The notes beneath the pieces were generated by a model. It was not told the DNA's origin and searched no databases. It worked only from the letters and a program-made list of their open reading frames with translations. Shown here one piece after another: positions 16,796-24,143 of a stretch of 64,000 nucleotides of DNA. How positions within the stretch are numbered: the first letter of the stretch is position 1; each line of letters starts with the position of its first letter. A program made the position numbers and the translations under genes. The stretch is from Burkholderiales bacterium (GTDB taxonomy: Bacteria > Pseudomonadota > Gammaproteobacteria > Burkholderiales > SG8-41): contig JAIEPF010000021.1 in assembly GCA_019749945.1 (NCBI GenBank), forward strand, positions 173,630-237,629. Direction: 5' to 3'.

Positions 16796-18451
16796 ATGAT
16801 GACCACACTCCGCGGTGCAGACATTCTCGCGCGCACACTGGCGCAGGCCGGCCTGCGCCGCATTTTTTCACTGTCCGGCAATCACATCATGCCGGTGTAT
16901 GACGCCGCGATCGAGGCAAAACTTGCCATCACCCACGTGCGTTACGAAGGCGCTGCCGTGCACATGGCCGATGCCTGGGCGCGCCTGACCGGAGAACCGG
17001 GCATTGCGTTGCTGACCGGCGGGCCGGGGCATGCCAACGGTGTCGGCGCGCTCTATACCGCGCTCGCGTCCGAGTCCCCCCTGGTGCTGCTGTCCGGCCA
17101 TGCACCGCTCAATGAATTGGGCACGGGTTCCTTCCAGGAAATGCGTCAGGCGGACATTGCCGCGCCGCTGGTCAAGGCGGCGTGGACCGTCGCCAGTGTT
17201 GAAACCGTGGGCGTTGATATCGCCAAGGCTTGCCGCATTGCGCGCTCCGGGCGACCGGGGCCGGTGCACCTGAGCCTGCCCTTTGATGTGCTCGAGGCCA
17301 AAGTGGCTGACGGCGAAAAATTTCTGGCGCCGGTCGCCGATTTTGCGCCGGTGGAACATCCGCCCGAAACCAAAACCATCGCCGCTTTGCAGGCCTTGCT
17401 GAAAACTGCGGCAAGGCCGCTGATCCTGCTCGGGCCGGTGCTGGCACATGCGCCGGTGGTCGGTCTGGTCAAACAATTGTCTGCAGCGGCCGGCGTGCCG
17501 GCGCTGTGCATGGAAAGCCCGCGCGGCGTCAACGATCCGGGCCTCGGCGCTTTCGCCGCTGTGCTGGCCAGGGCGGATCTGGTGGTGCTGATCGGCAAAC
17601 AAGCGGATTTCACGCTGCGTTTTGGCAAGGCACCGGCGCTGGCTGCGGCCTGCCGTTTTGCCGTGATCGATCCCGAAAGCGAAGCCCTGCAACGCGCGAT
17701 CAAAAATCTGGGCGCGGCCCGCGTCGCCCTGTCGGCGCAGGCCGACAGCGTGGCCACAGTGCGCGCGCTGATTGCAGCAGCGCAGCCGCATGCCGGCGCG
17801 GCGTGGCTGAAGGAAGTCGCCGATGCCGTCGCATTCCGCCCGGCAGCCTGGCGCGACATCAACAGCGGTGATGGTCCGGTGCATCCGGTCGAACTCGGCC
17901 GCGCGGTGCAGGACGCCCTGAATACATCGCCCGATGCGGTGTTCATCGCCGACGGCGGCGAAATCGGCCAGTGGGCGCAGGCCTGCATCCAGGCGCCGGC
18001 ACGCATTATCAACGGCGTCGGCGGTTCCATCGGCAGCGCCGTGCCCTTCGCCTTCGCCGCGCGCATGGCGCGGCCGCAGGCGCCGGTGATTGCGGTGATG
18101 GGCGACGGCGCGTTCGGCTTTCATCTGATGGAGTTCGACACGGCCGTGCGTGATGGCGTGCCGATGATTGTGGTGGTCGGCAACGATTCCTGCTGGAATG
18201 CCGAACACCAGATCCAGTTGCGCAGCTACGGCAAGGAACGCGCCCACGGCTGCGAACTGCGCGGCGGCACGCGTTATGATCTCGCGGTGGCCGCACTGGG
18301 CGGCCATGGTGAATTGGTTACCCGTGCCGCGGAACTGAAACCGGCGCTTGCGCGGGCGATCGCCAGCGGGAAACCGGCGTGCATCAATGTCATGATCCAG
18401 CGTCTCGCAGCGCCGACAGTGACGGCCGGCGCGCCGGCCGCAGCACACTAG
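16796..18451 (+). CDS. ThDP-dependent enzyme, acetolactate synthase-like
   Basis: A 551-residue three-domain thiamine diphosphate enzyme. The catalytic glutamate is E51 in HVRYEGAAVHMADAWAR; the central domain is at about 190-330; the C-terminal cofactor motif begins VMGDGAFGFHLMEFD and ends about 26 residues later at GNDSCWN. It has the IlvB-like architecture but no known substrate signature (not a clear acetolactate synthase, oxalyl-CoA decarboxylase or Xsc). A 2-oxoacid decarboxylase or carboligase role would suit the neighbouring dehydrogenases. Either ATG 16796 or ATG 16799 can start it. The next gene begins 11 bases after the stop. Confidence 0.85.
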   Translation: MMTTLRGADILARTLAQAGLRRIFSLSGNHIMPVYDAAIEAKLAITHVRYEGAAVHMADAWARLTGEPGIALLTGGPGHANGVGALYTALASESPLVLLSGHAPLNELGTGSFQEMRQADIAAPLVKAAWTVASVETVGVDIAKACRIARSGRPGPVHLSLPFDVLEAKVADGEKFLAPVADFAPVEHPPETKTIAALQALLKTAARPLILLGPVLAHAPVVGLVKQLSAAAGVPALCMESPRGVNDPGLGAFAAVLARADLVVLIGKQADFTLRFGKAPALAAACRFAVIDPESEALQRAIKNLGAARVALSAQADSVATVRALIAAAQPHAGAAWLKEVADAVAFRPAAWRDINSGDGPVHPVELGRAVQDALNTSPDAVFIADGGEIGQWAQACIQAPARIINGVGGSIGSAVPFAFAARMARPQAPVIAVMGDGAFGFHLMEFDTAVRDGVPMIVVVGNDSCWNAEHQIQLRSYGKERAHGCELRGGTRYDLAVAALGGHGELVTRAAELKPALARAIASGKPACINVMIQRLAAPTVTAGAPAAAH

Positions 18452-18462
18452 GGAATCAGCGT

Positions 18463-19176
18463 ATGGAAACCTTGCAGGTCAGGATCTGGCGCGGTACCGA
18501 AGAGGGCGACTTTCAGGATTTCGCAGTGCCGCGGCAGGAAAGCCAGACTGTGCTCGACGTCGTGACTTACGTGCAGCGCAAATGCGATTCGACACTGTCC
18601 TACCGTTTTGCCTGCCGTGTCGGCGTCTGCGGTTCCTGTGCGATGACCGTCAACGGCGTATCGCGCTGGACCTGCCGCACCCATGTGTCGAAAGTGGCCG
18701 CTGACAACACACTCGAAATCGCGCCGCTGCGCAACCTGCCGGTGATCAAAGACCTCGTTACCGACATGCGCGAATTTTTCGACAAATGGGCACGCGCCCG
18801 CGGTCGTTTCACCGGCAGCACCACGCGCAAGGATGACTTCGCCAAGGTTTCGCCCGAATCGAAAGAGCGCAAACGCGTCGAAGCCGGCATTGAGTGCATC
18901 GGCTGCGGCGTGTGTTACAGCGCCTGCGATGTCGTCAGCTGGAACAAGGATTATCTCGGTCCCGCGGCGCTGAATCGTGCGTGGACGCTGATCAACGATG
19001 TGCGCGACACCGCGCGCGCCGAGCGGCTGGCGGCAGTGGCAGGGGACGCCGGCTGCCATGCCTGCCATACCCATCTCGCCTGCACCGAGCGCTGCCCCAA
19101 AAAGCTGTCGCCGACCGCCGGTATTGCCGGGCTGAAACGTGCCGTGCTCGCCGCAACGTTGTCAGGCGAAATATAA
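18463..19176 (+). CDS. Succinate dehydrogenase/fumarate reductase-type iron-sulfur subunit
   Basis: A 237-residue SdhB/FrdB-family protein. The N-terminal ferredoxin domain has CRVGVCGSCAMTVNG plus a later WTC for the 2Fe-2S centre. The C-terminal domain has CIGCGVCYSAC and CHACHTHLACTERCPKKL for the 4Fe-4S and 3Fe-4S centres. It would carry electrons from the flavoprotein to the membrane quinone. The proline that usually ends the first C-x2-C-x2-C-x3-C motif is Asp here. ATG 18463 follows the ThDP gene by 11 bases. The partner flavoprotein is not adjacent but about 5 kb downstream. Confidence 0.9.
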   Translation: METLQVRIWRGTEEGDFQDFAVPRQESQTVLDVVTYVQRKCDSTLSYRFACRVGVCGSCAMTVNGVSRWTCRTHVSKVAADNTLEIAPLRNLPVIKDLVTDMREFFDKWARARGRFTGSTTRKDDFAKVSPESKERKRVEAGIECIGCGVCYSACDVVSWNKDYLGPAALNRAWTLINDVRDTARAERLAAVAGDAGCHACHTHLACTERCPKKLSPTAGIAGLKRAVLAATLSGEI

Positions 19177-19180
19177 AAAT

Positions 19181-19213
19181 ATGTTTAAAAACAATAACTT
19201 ATATAATTTTTAC
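19181..19213 (+). repeat. AT-rich motif, copy B
   Basis: TTTAAAAACAATAACTTATA lies within an AT-rich island just after the FeS subunit stop and 17 bases before the membrane subunit gene. It matches copies at 10191, 27975 (opposite strand), 42229 and 54289. Confidence 0.5.
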
Positions 19214-19230
19214 CAAGGGGTGCCGACAGC

Positions 19231-19581
19231 ATGAGCCAGCGCGCCCAAGTTCTGCTGTGGGGCGCCCAGCGCATCAGCGCGATGGTGCTGGCCTTGTGCG
19301 TGCTGGTGCATCTGCTGACCATGATTTATGCGGTGCGCAGCGGTTTGAGCGCCGCTGAAATCCTCGGCCGCACCCAGGGCAGCGTGGCCTGGTTCGCGTT
19401 TTACACGCTGTTCGTGTTTGCGGTCGCAGTACATGCGCCAATCGGCCTGCGCACCATACTCAGCGAAACCTTCGACTGGCGCGGCCGCGGCCTTGATGTG
19501 CTGACAGGCGTGATCGGTTTGAGCCTCGCGATGTGGGGCATGCGCGCGGTATTCGGCGTGTTCGGGGCGGGCGCAGCATGA
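19231..19581 (+). CDS. SdhC/FrdC-like membrane anchor subunit
   Basis: A 116-residue membrane protein with three hydrophobic helices (about residues 15-35, 50-72 and 88-110) and histidines in the first two (VLVHLLTMIYAV, VAVHAPIGLRTIL) that may ligate haem b. By size, position after the FeS subunit and coupling with the next gene it is one of the two quinone-reactive anchors of a succinate dehydrogenase/fumarate reductase-type complex. Its stop overlaps the start of the next anchor gene (ATGA). Confidence 0.75.
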   Translation: MSQRAQVLLWGAQRISAMVLALCVLVHLLTMIYAVRSGLSAAEILGRTQGSVAWFAFYTLFVFAVAVHAPIGLRTILSETFDWRGRGLDVLTGVIGLSLAMWGMRAVFGVFGAGAA

Positions 19582-19925
19582 AAAACGATTTCCGCGCGCG
19601 CAACCATCCTGCTTACTGGGCCTTCATCGTACATCGCGGCTCCGGCGTGTTGCTGGCTTTGTTCCTGCCGCTGCATTTCTGGGCGCTGGGCCAGGCCTTG
19701 CACGGCGCGGCCGCGCTCGACGGCTTCCTGCGCTGGACCGAACATCCACTGGTGAAATTCGCCGAAACGGGCCTGGTGCTGCTGCTCGCCGCGCACATGG
19801 CGGGGGGGCTGCGCCTGCTGGCGCTGGAATTCCTTGAATGGCGCGAATGGCAAAAAACGCTGCTCGCGGCTGCCGCCGGCGTGTCGCTGGTCGCCGGTCT
19901 GGCCTTCCTGCTGAACCTGGTCTGA
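19578..19925 (+). CDS. SdhD/FrdD-like membrane anchor subunit
   Basis: A 115-residue membrane protein with three hydrophobic helices. It contains HPAYWAFIVHRGSGVLLALFLPLHFWALG, with the H-R-x-S/T-G pattern and histidines typical of SdhC/SdhD anchors, and LLAAHMAGGLRLL in the second helix. It should form the haem b/quinone site together with the preceding gene. The ATG at 19578 overlaps the previous stop by four bases. An upstream extension in the same frame was rejected as it lies inside the preceding gene. Confidence 0.78.
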   Translation: MKNDFRARNHPAYWAFIVHRGSGVLLALFLPLHFWALGQALHGAAALDGFLRWTEHPLVKFAETGLVLLLAAHMAGGLRLLALEFLEWREWQKTLLAAAAGVSLVAGLAFLLNLV

Positions 19926-19953
19926 GTGGCGTGTAACAACGATAGGGCGTGAC

Positions 19954-21375
19954 ATGACAAAAAAAACCGCAAGTAACAAACCGAACCTACTGGTGATCCT
20001 GGTCGATGACCTGCGTTACGACGAATTCGGCGCCGGCGGTCATCCTTATATGAAAACGCCGCACATCGACCGCATCGCGCATGAAGGTGTGTTGTTCGAG
20101 CGCGCCTTCCATACCACGCCGATCTGCTCGCCGAACCGCGCATCCATACTCACCGGCCAGTACGCCAGCCGCCACGGCATCATCGACAACGTCGCGCGCG
20201 ATCTGGCCAGTCACCGTCTGCCGAACTACCACCTTGAACTGCAGCGTCTGGGTTACGAGACTGCGCACATCGGCAAATGGCATATGGGCAACGACGGCAA
20301 GCCGCGTCCCGGCTACGATTTCTGGGTGGCCTACGACGGCCACGGCAATCTCTACAACCCGAAGCTGAACGAAAACGGCGAGTACGTGCAGCACGAGGGT
20401 TACGTCACCGACATCATGAACACCATGGCGACGGACTGGATCCGCAGCAGGGGGATTAAAAGCGGAGGCCGGCGCAAGAACAAAAAGCCCTGGTCGCTGT
20501 GGTTCGCGCACAAGGCGGTGCATCCGGATGCGGAGCAGGCGGCCGATGGTTCCTTCCGCATGGACGGTTACCGCCCGGCGAAGCGCCATGAAAATCTCTA
20601 TCAGGGCTGCGTGTTCCCGAAAAAACCGAACATGCAGACCCCCGCCGAATTCCTCAAACACAAACCGGTGTGGGCCGAGGCGGTCGAGCTGCGCAAGACG
20701 GAAGCGTCGAAAGTCATGCTCGACGCCATCCACTCCGGCAAGCAGGAGGAAATCCGTCTGCGCGCGGCGATGATGGCTGCGGTCGACGAAGGTGTCGGCA
20801 TGATCCTCAAAACGCTGGAGGAAACCGGTGAGCTCGACAACACGGTGATCCTGTTCCTCGGCGACAACGGTTATTTTTTCGGCGAACACGGCATCGGTCC
20901 CGAGCGTCGCTTTGCCTACGAGGAGGGCATCCGTTCGCCGCTGACCATCCGCTGGCCGAAACTGATCAAGGCCGGCAGGAGGGCCAAAGAGCTCGTGATC
21001 CTGCAGGATCTGGCGCCGACGCTGATCGAAATCGCCGGCGGCAAACCCGGCAAACACATCCAGGGCCGTTCGCTGCTGCCCTTGTTCAAGGGCAAGAAAG
21101 CTGCTGGCTGGCGCAAATCGGTGTTCGTCGAGTACTGGGCCGAGAACGCCTACCCGTGGCTGGTGGGCATGACCTACAAGGCGGTACGCACCGACCGTTA
21201 CAAATACATCCACTGGGTCAATCGCGCGCGCAACGGCGAACTCGATGAACTCTATGATCTTGAGCGCGATCCTTATGAGCTGGTCAATGTCGCGAAAAAG
21301 CCGGCGTACCGCGGCGTGCGCACAAAACTGGTCAGGGAACTGCGCAAGCTGACGGCGGATGCGCTGGGATTGTAG
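19954..21375 (+). CDS. Type I sulfatase (formylglycine-dependent)
   Basis: A 473-residue sulfatase of the alkaline phosphatase superfamily. The N-terminal metal site is LLVILVDDLRYDEFG; the active-site motif C58-S-P-N-R-A-S with ILTG follows, whose cysteine would be converted to formylglycine; HIGKWHMG and FLGDNGYFFGEHG supply further conserved ligands. No signal peptide is seen (MTKKTASNKPNLLV), so it is probably cytoplasmic. It would hydrolyse a sulfate ester. It lies 28 bases after the SdhD-like gene, an unusual place for a sulfatase. Confidence 0.9.
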   Translation: MTKKTASNKPNLLVILVDDLRYDEFGAGGHPYMKTPHIDRIAHEGVLFERAFHTTPICSPNRASILTGQYASRHGIIDNVARDLASHRLPNYHLELQRLGYETAHIGKWHMGNDGKPRPGYDFWVAYDGHGNLYNPKLNENGEYVQHEGYVTDIMNTMATDWIRSRGIKSGGRRKNKKPWSLWFAHKAVHPDAEQAADGSFRMDGYRPAKRHENLYQGCVFPKKPNMQTPAEFLKHKPVWAEAVELRKTEASKVMLDAIHSGKQEEIRLRAAMMAAVDEGVGMILKTLEETGELDNTVILFLGDNGYFFGEHGIGPERRFAYEEGIRSPLTIRWPKLIKAGRRAKELVILQDLAPTLIEIAGGKPGKHIQGRSLLPLFKGKKAAGWRKSVFVEYWAENAYPWLVGMTYKAVRTDRYKYIHWVNRARNGELDELYDLERDPYELVNVAKKPAYRGVRTKLVRELRKLTADALGL

Positions 21376-21451
21376 GGCGCCAGCCGCTGGAGTATGGTGA
21401 AACGGAACAGGGTGCAAGTTCGTAATAAAACCAGAGCGTGAGGAGAAGCCA

Positions 21452-22414
21452 ATGAACAAAGCCAGAATGATTGTTGCTGCAAGCCTGCTGTTTGCCGGCA
21501 CCGCTTTTGCCGCAGATGCCTATCCGGTCAGGCCGGTGCGCATCATCGTGCCGTTCGCGCCCGGCGGCGCCACCGACATCGTTGCGCGCCTGGTCGCACA
21601 AAAGCTGAACGAGGCCTGGGGGCAGTCGATGATTGTCGACAACCGTGCCGGCGCCGGCGGCAACATCGGCGGCGATATTGCCGCCAAGGCCAACCCCGAC
21701 GGCTACACGCTGTTCATGACTTCGGGCTCCATCGTCACCGCCAACCAGCACATGTACGCGAAAATGCCCTTCAATCCCGGGAAGGATCTGGTGGCCGTGA
21801 CCAACGTCGCCAGCGGCCCGCAGGCCCTGGTCGTCCATCCGAGCAATCCGGCGAAGACGCTGAAGGAATTCATCGCCATGGCCAAGGCCAAGCCGAAATC
21901 GATGACCTATGGTTCGGCCGGTGTCGGCACACAAACCCACCTCGCCGCGGAAAACTTCATCTACACCGCGGGCATCGATGTCACCCACGTTCCCTACAAG
22001 GGCGAAGGTCCGGCGGTCACTGACCTGGTCGGCGGGCAGATCCAGTTCGTGACCCCCAATTTGTCAGCGGCGATTGCCTTCATCAACACCGGCAAGCTGC
22101 GCGCCCTGGGCGTCACCAGCAAGGAACGTTCGCCACAGGTGCCGAACGTCCCGGCGATTGCAGAGACCCTGCCGGGTTTCGAGAATCTCGGCTGGTTCGG
22201 TTTCATGGTGCCGACCGGCACGCCCAAAGCGGTGATCGACAAGGTGCATGCCGATACTGTCAAGGCGCTGCGCAACCCCGATCTGGTCAAGCGGTTCAAC
22301 GACATTGGCATGATGCCGGTGGGCAACAGCCCGCAGGATTTCGCCAGGGACATCAAGGCGGAATCGGCGCGCTGGGAAAAAATCATCAAGGAACGCAAGC
22401 TGCAGGTGAACTGA
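21452..22414 (+). CDS. Bug/TctC-family periplasmic solute receptor (copy 1)
   Basis: A 320-residue periplasmic binding protein of the tripartite tricarboxylate transporter type. A signal peptide (MNKARMIVAASLLFAGTAFAA) is followed by YPVRPVRIIVPFAPGGATDIVARL, DNRAGAGGNIGGD and VPYKGEGPAVTDLVGG. Bug proteins bind small carboxylates. No TctA or TctB membrane partner is present in the window, so it is an orphan receptor. Position inside the catabolic cluster suggests it captures the substrate or an intermediate. A stem-loop terminator follows. Confidence 0.9.
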   Translation: MNKARMIVAASLLFAGTAFAADAYPVRPVRIIVPFAPGGATDIVARLVAQKLNEAWGQSMIVDNRAGAGGNIGGDIAAKANPDGYTLFMTSGSIVTANQHMYAKMPFNPGKDLVAVTNVASGPQALVVHPSNPAKTLKEFIAMAKAKPKSMTYGSAGVGTQTHLAAENFIYTAGIDVTHVPYKGEGPAVTDLVGGQIQFVTPNLSAAIAFINTGKLRALGVTSKERSPQVPNVPAIAETLPGFENLGWFGFMVPTGTPKAVIDKVHADTVKALRNPDLVKRFNDIGMMPVGNSPQDFARDIKAESARWEKIIKERKLQVN

Positions 22415-22435
22415 TGCGGTTGAAATAATCCGGGC

Positions 22436-22459
22436 CCGCCGCGCAGTCGCGGCGGTTTT
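22436..22459 (+). terminator. Stem-loop terminator after Bug copy 1
   Basis: CCGCCGCG and CGCGGCGG form an 8-base-pair GC-only stem with a CAGT loop, followed by TTTT. It lies 22 bases after the Bug stop and would separate the first half of the cluster from the fumarase genes. Confidence 0.75.
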
Positions 22460-22482
22460 CATCATTCTTTGAAGGTGGTTCC

Positions 22483-23358
22483 GTGAAGGTCGATCTGAAA
22501 CAGGTGGAAGAAGCGTGCAAGGAGCTCTACATCCGCGCGCTGAAGATGCTGCCGCCGGACATCAAGCAGGGTTTCCAGCGGCTGGACAAGGCGGAGACCA
22601 ATGCCACCGGCAAGGCCATCCTCGGCACCATGATCCGCAACATTACTGTCGCCGAGGACAATACCAACCTGCTGTGCCAGGACACCGGCATCCCGATTTA
22701 CAACGTGGTGATCGGTGCCAATGTGGCCGTCGACGGTCATGCCCTGAAGCAGGCGATCATCAGCGGCTGCACGCGTGCGACCAAGGAGCATCCGCTGCGT
22801 TCTTCCGTGGTGCATCCGACCACGCGCAAGAACGAGCACACCTCAGGCGGCCGTCATGTGCCGGTGATCAATATCGATTTCGCGCCGGATGCCGACACGC
22901 TGTCGATCGAAATGATTCCCAAGGGCTCGGGTTCCGAAAACAACTCCTGGCTGAAAATGGCAATTCCCGCTGACGGTGTCGATGCGATCAAGACCTTTGT
23001 CATCGACTGCGTGCTCGAGGCCGGCGGCAAAAGCTGCCCGCCGGTGATCGTCGGCGTCGGTGTCGGCGGCACAGCCGATCTCTGTGTGCACCTGTCGAAA
23101 GTCGCGGCGACGCGGCCGCTGGGCAGCGTCTGCGCGGATCCGGAGGGTGCGAAGCTGGAGGCTGAACTCAGTGCCGTGGTCAACAAGCTCGGCGTCGGCG
23201 CACAGGGCCTGGGCGGTGATTCCACGGCCTTCGCGGTGCATGTCGAAACGGCAGCCACCCACATCACGATGAATCCCGTCGCGGTCAACATGCAGTGCCA
23301 CTCGGCGCGGCGCGCGCGGGCGACATTCACACCGCAAGGCCTGAGCTACGGCTACTAG
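22483..23358 (+). CDS. Class I fumarase / tartrate dehydratase, alpha subunit
   Basis: A 291-residue TtdA/FumA N-terminal-type subunit. Three cysteines expected to hold the catalytic 4Fe-4S cluster are visible in LLCQDTGIP, GGKSCPPVIVGVGVGG and MNPVAVNMQCHSARRA. Such enzymes hydrate or dehydrate fumarate/malate, tartrate/oxaloacetate or mesaconate. Start is GTG 22483 with a GAAGG ribosome site upstream. The beta subunit gene follows 45 bases later, so the enzyme is the split (two-subunit) form. Confidence 0.9.
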   Translation: MKVDLKQVEEACKELYIRALKMLPPDIKQGFQRLDKAETNATGKAILGTMIRNITVAEDNTNLLCQDTGIPIYNVVIGANVAVDGHALKQAIISGCTRATKEHPLRSSVVHPTTRKNEHTSGGRHVPVINIDFAPDADTLSIEMIPKGSGSENNSWLKMAIPADGVDAIKTFVIDCVLEAGGKSCPPVIVGVGVGGTADLCVHLSKVAATRPLGSVCADPEGAKLEAELSAVVNKLGVGAQGLGGDSTAFAVHVETAATHITMNPVAVNMQCHSARRARATFTPQGLSYGY

Positions 23359-23403
23359 GTTTAGACCAGTCACAAGTCACCAATTACCAGTCACCAAATT
23401 CCA

Positions 23404-24015
23404 ATGGCCCATTACGAACTCAACATGCCGGTCAGCGAAGAGCAGGTGCGCAAGCTGCGCATCAACGACACGGTCACGCTGCACCAAACGCTGTACGGCA
23501 TCCGCGATGCGACACAGATCCACATGTTCGATCATGGCCGCAAGACGCGTTTTGACCTGCGCGGCCATGCCGTGGTGCACACCGCGCCCAACGTTAAATG
23601 GGTCGGTGAGACCAAAGAGCACCCCTCCGGTTATGCGCCGATCTGCATCGGCACCACCACCAGCGCGCGCATGGAGCGTTTCACGCAGCCGCTGATGGCG
23701 CAGTACGGTGTGCGCATCATCATCGGCAAAGGCGGACTGTTTGCATCCTCCGCCAAGGCCTTCAGTGAACTGGGCGGCGTGTATCTCGCGATCATCGGCG
23801 GCACGGCGGCGCTGGAGACCACATGGATCGAACAAATCGAGGAAGTCGATCTTGACGACCTCAATCCGGAATCGCTGTGGAAATTCCGCATCAGGGGTTT
23901 CGGCCCCTTGCTGGTGGCGATGGACAGCCACGGCGGCAGTCTCTACACGGCGGTGAATGCAAAAGCCAAAGACCAGCGCGCCGGAGTACTCGCAGCGCTG
24001 GGCGTGAAAACCTGA
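23404..24015 (+). CDS. Class I fumarase / tartrate dehydratase, beta subunit
   Basis: A 203-residue TtdB/FumA C-terminal-type subunit. Recognisable stretches are LHQTLYGIRDATQI, GYAPICIGTTTSARM, IIIGKGGLFASSAKAFSELGG and GPLLVAMDSHGGSLY. With the alpha subunit it forms the hydro-lyase. Length is normal for separate beta subunits. The sequence cannot tell fumarate from tartrate or another 2-hydroxy-dicarboxylate; the neighbouring succinate dehydrogenase-type genes favour a C4 dicarboxylate or analogue. A palindromic CACAGAG repeat follows the stop. Confidence 0.9.
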   Translation: MAHYELNMPVSEEQVRKLRINDTVTLHQTLYGIRDATQIHMFDHGRKTRFDLRGHAVVHTAPNVKWVGETKEHPSGYAPICIGTTTSARMERFTQPLMAQYGVRIIIGKGGLFASSAKAFSELGGVYLAIIGGTAALETTWIEQIEEVDLDDLNPESLWKFRIRGFGPLLVAMDSHGGSLYTAVNAKAKDQRAGVLAALGVKT

Positions 24016-24025
24016 AAACCTTTTT

Positions 24026-24119
24026 TGCCACAGAGGACACAGAGTTCACAGAGAACATCAAAAACTTAAGTTTCCTGTTCAGGGTTTCCTCTGTGTTCTC
24101 TGTGACCTCTGTGGCCAAG
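24026..24119. repeat. Palindromic CACAGAG-type intergenic repeat
   Basis: A roughly 94-base element between the fumarase beta and flavoprotein genes. The left arm has GCCACAGAGG (24027-24036) followed by further CACAGAG units, and the right arm mirrors it, ending CCTCTGTGGC (24106-24115). The arms could fold into a long imperfect hairpin. Repeats of this CACAGAG style are known from many unrelated genomes with no settled function. Confidence 0.8.
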
Positions 24120-24143
24120 TTTTGAATTAAAGCTTCTTACCCT

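Noticed and set aside
16868..18448. 526-residue antisense frame over the ThDP gene
   Set aside because: Shadow of a well-supported ThDP enzyme; no ribosome site or motif.
19987..21501. 504-residue antisense frame over the sulfatase
   Set aside because: Shadow frame; sulfatase motif is on the plus strand.
24026..24119. CRISPR-like repeats (CACAGAG units)
   Set aside because: Units are short, irregular and arranged as an inverted repeat with no regular spacers; no cas genes nearby.
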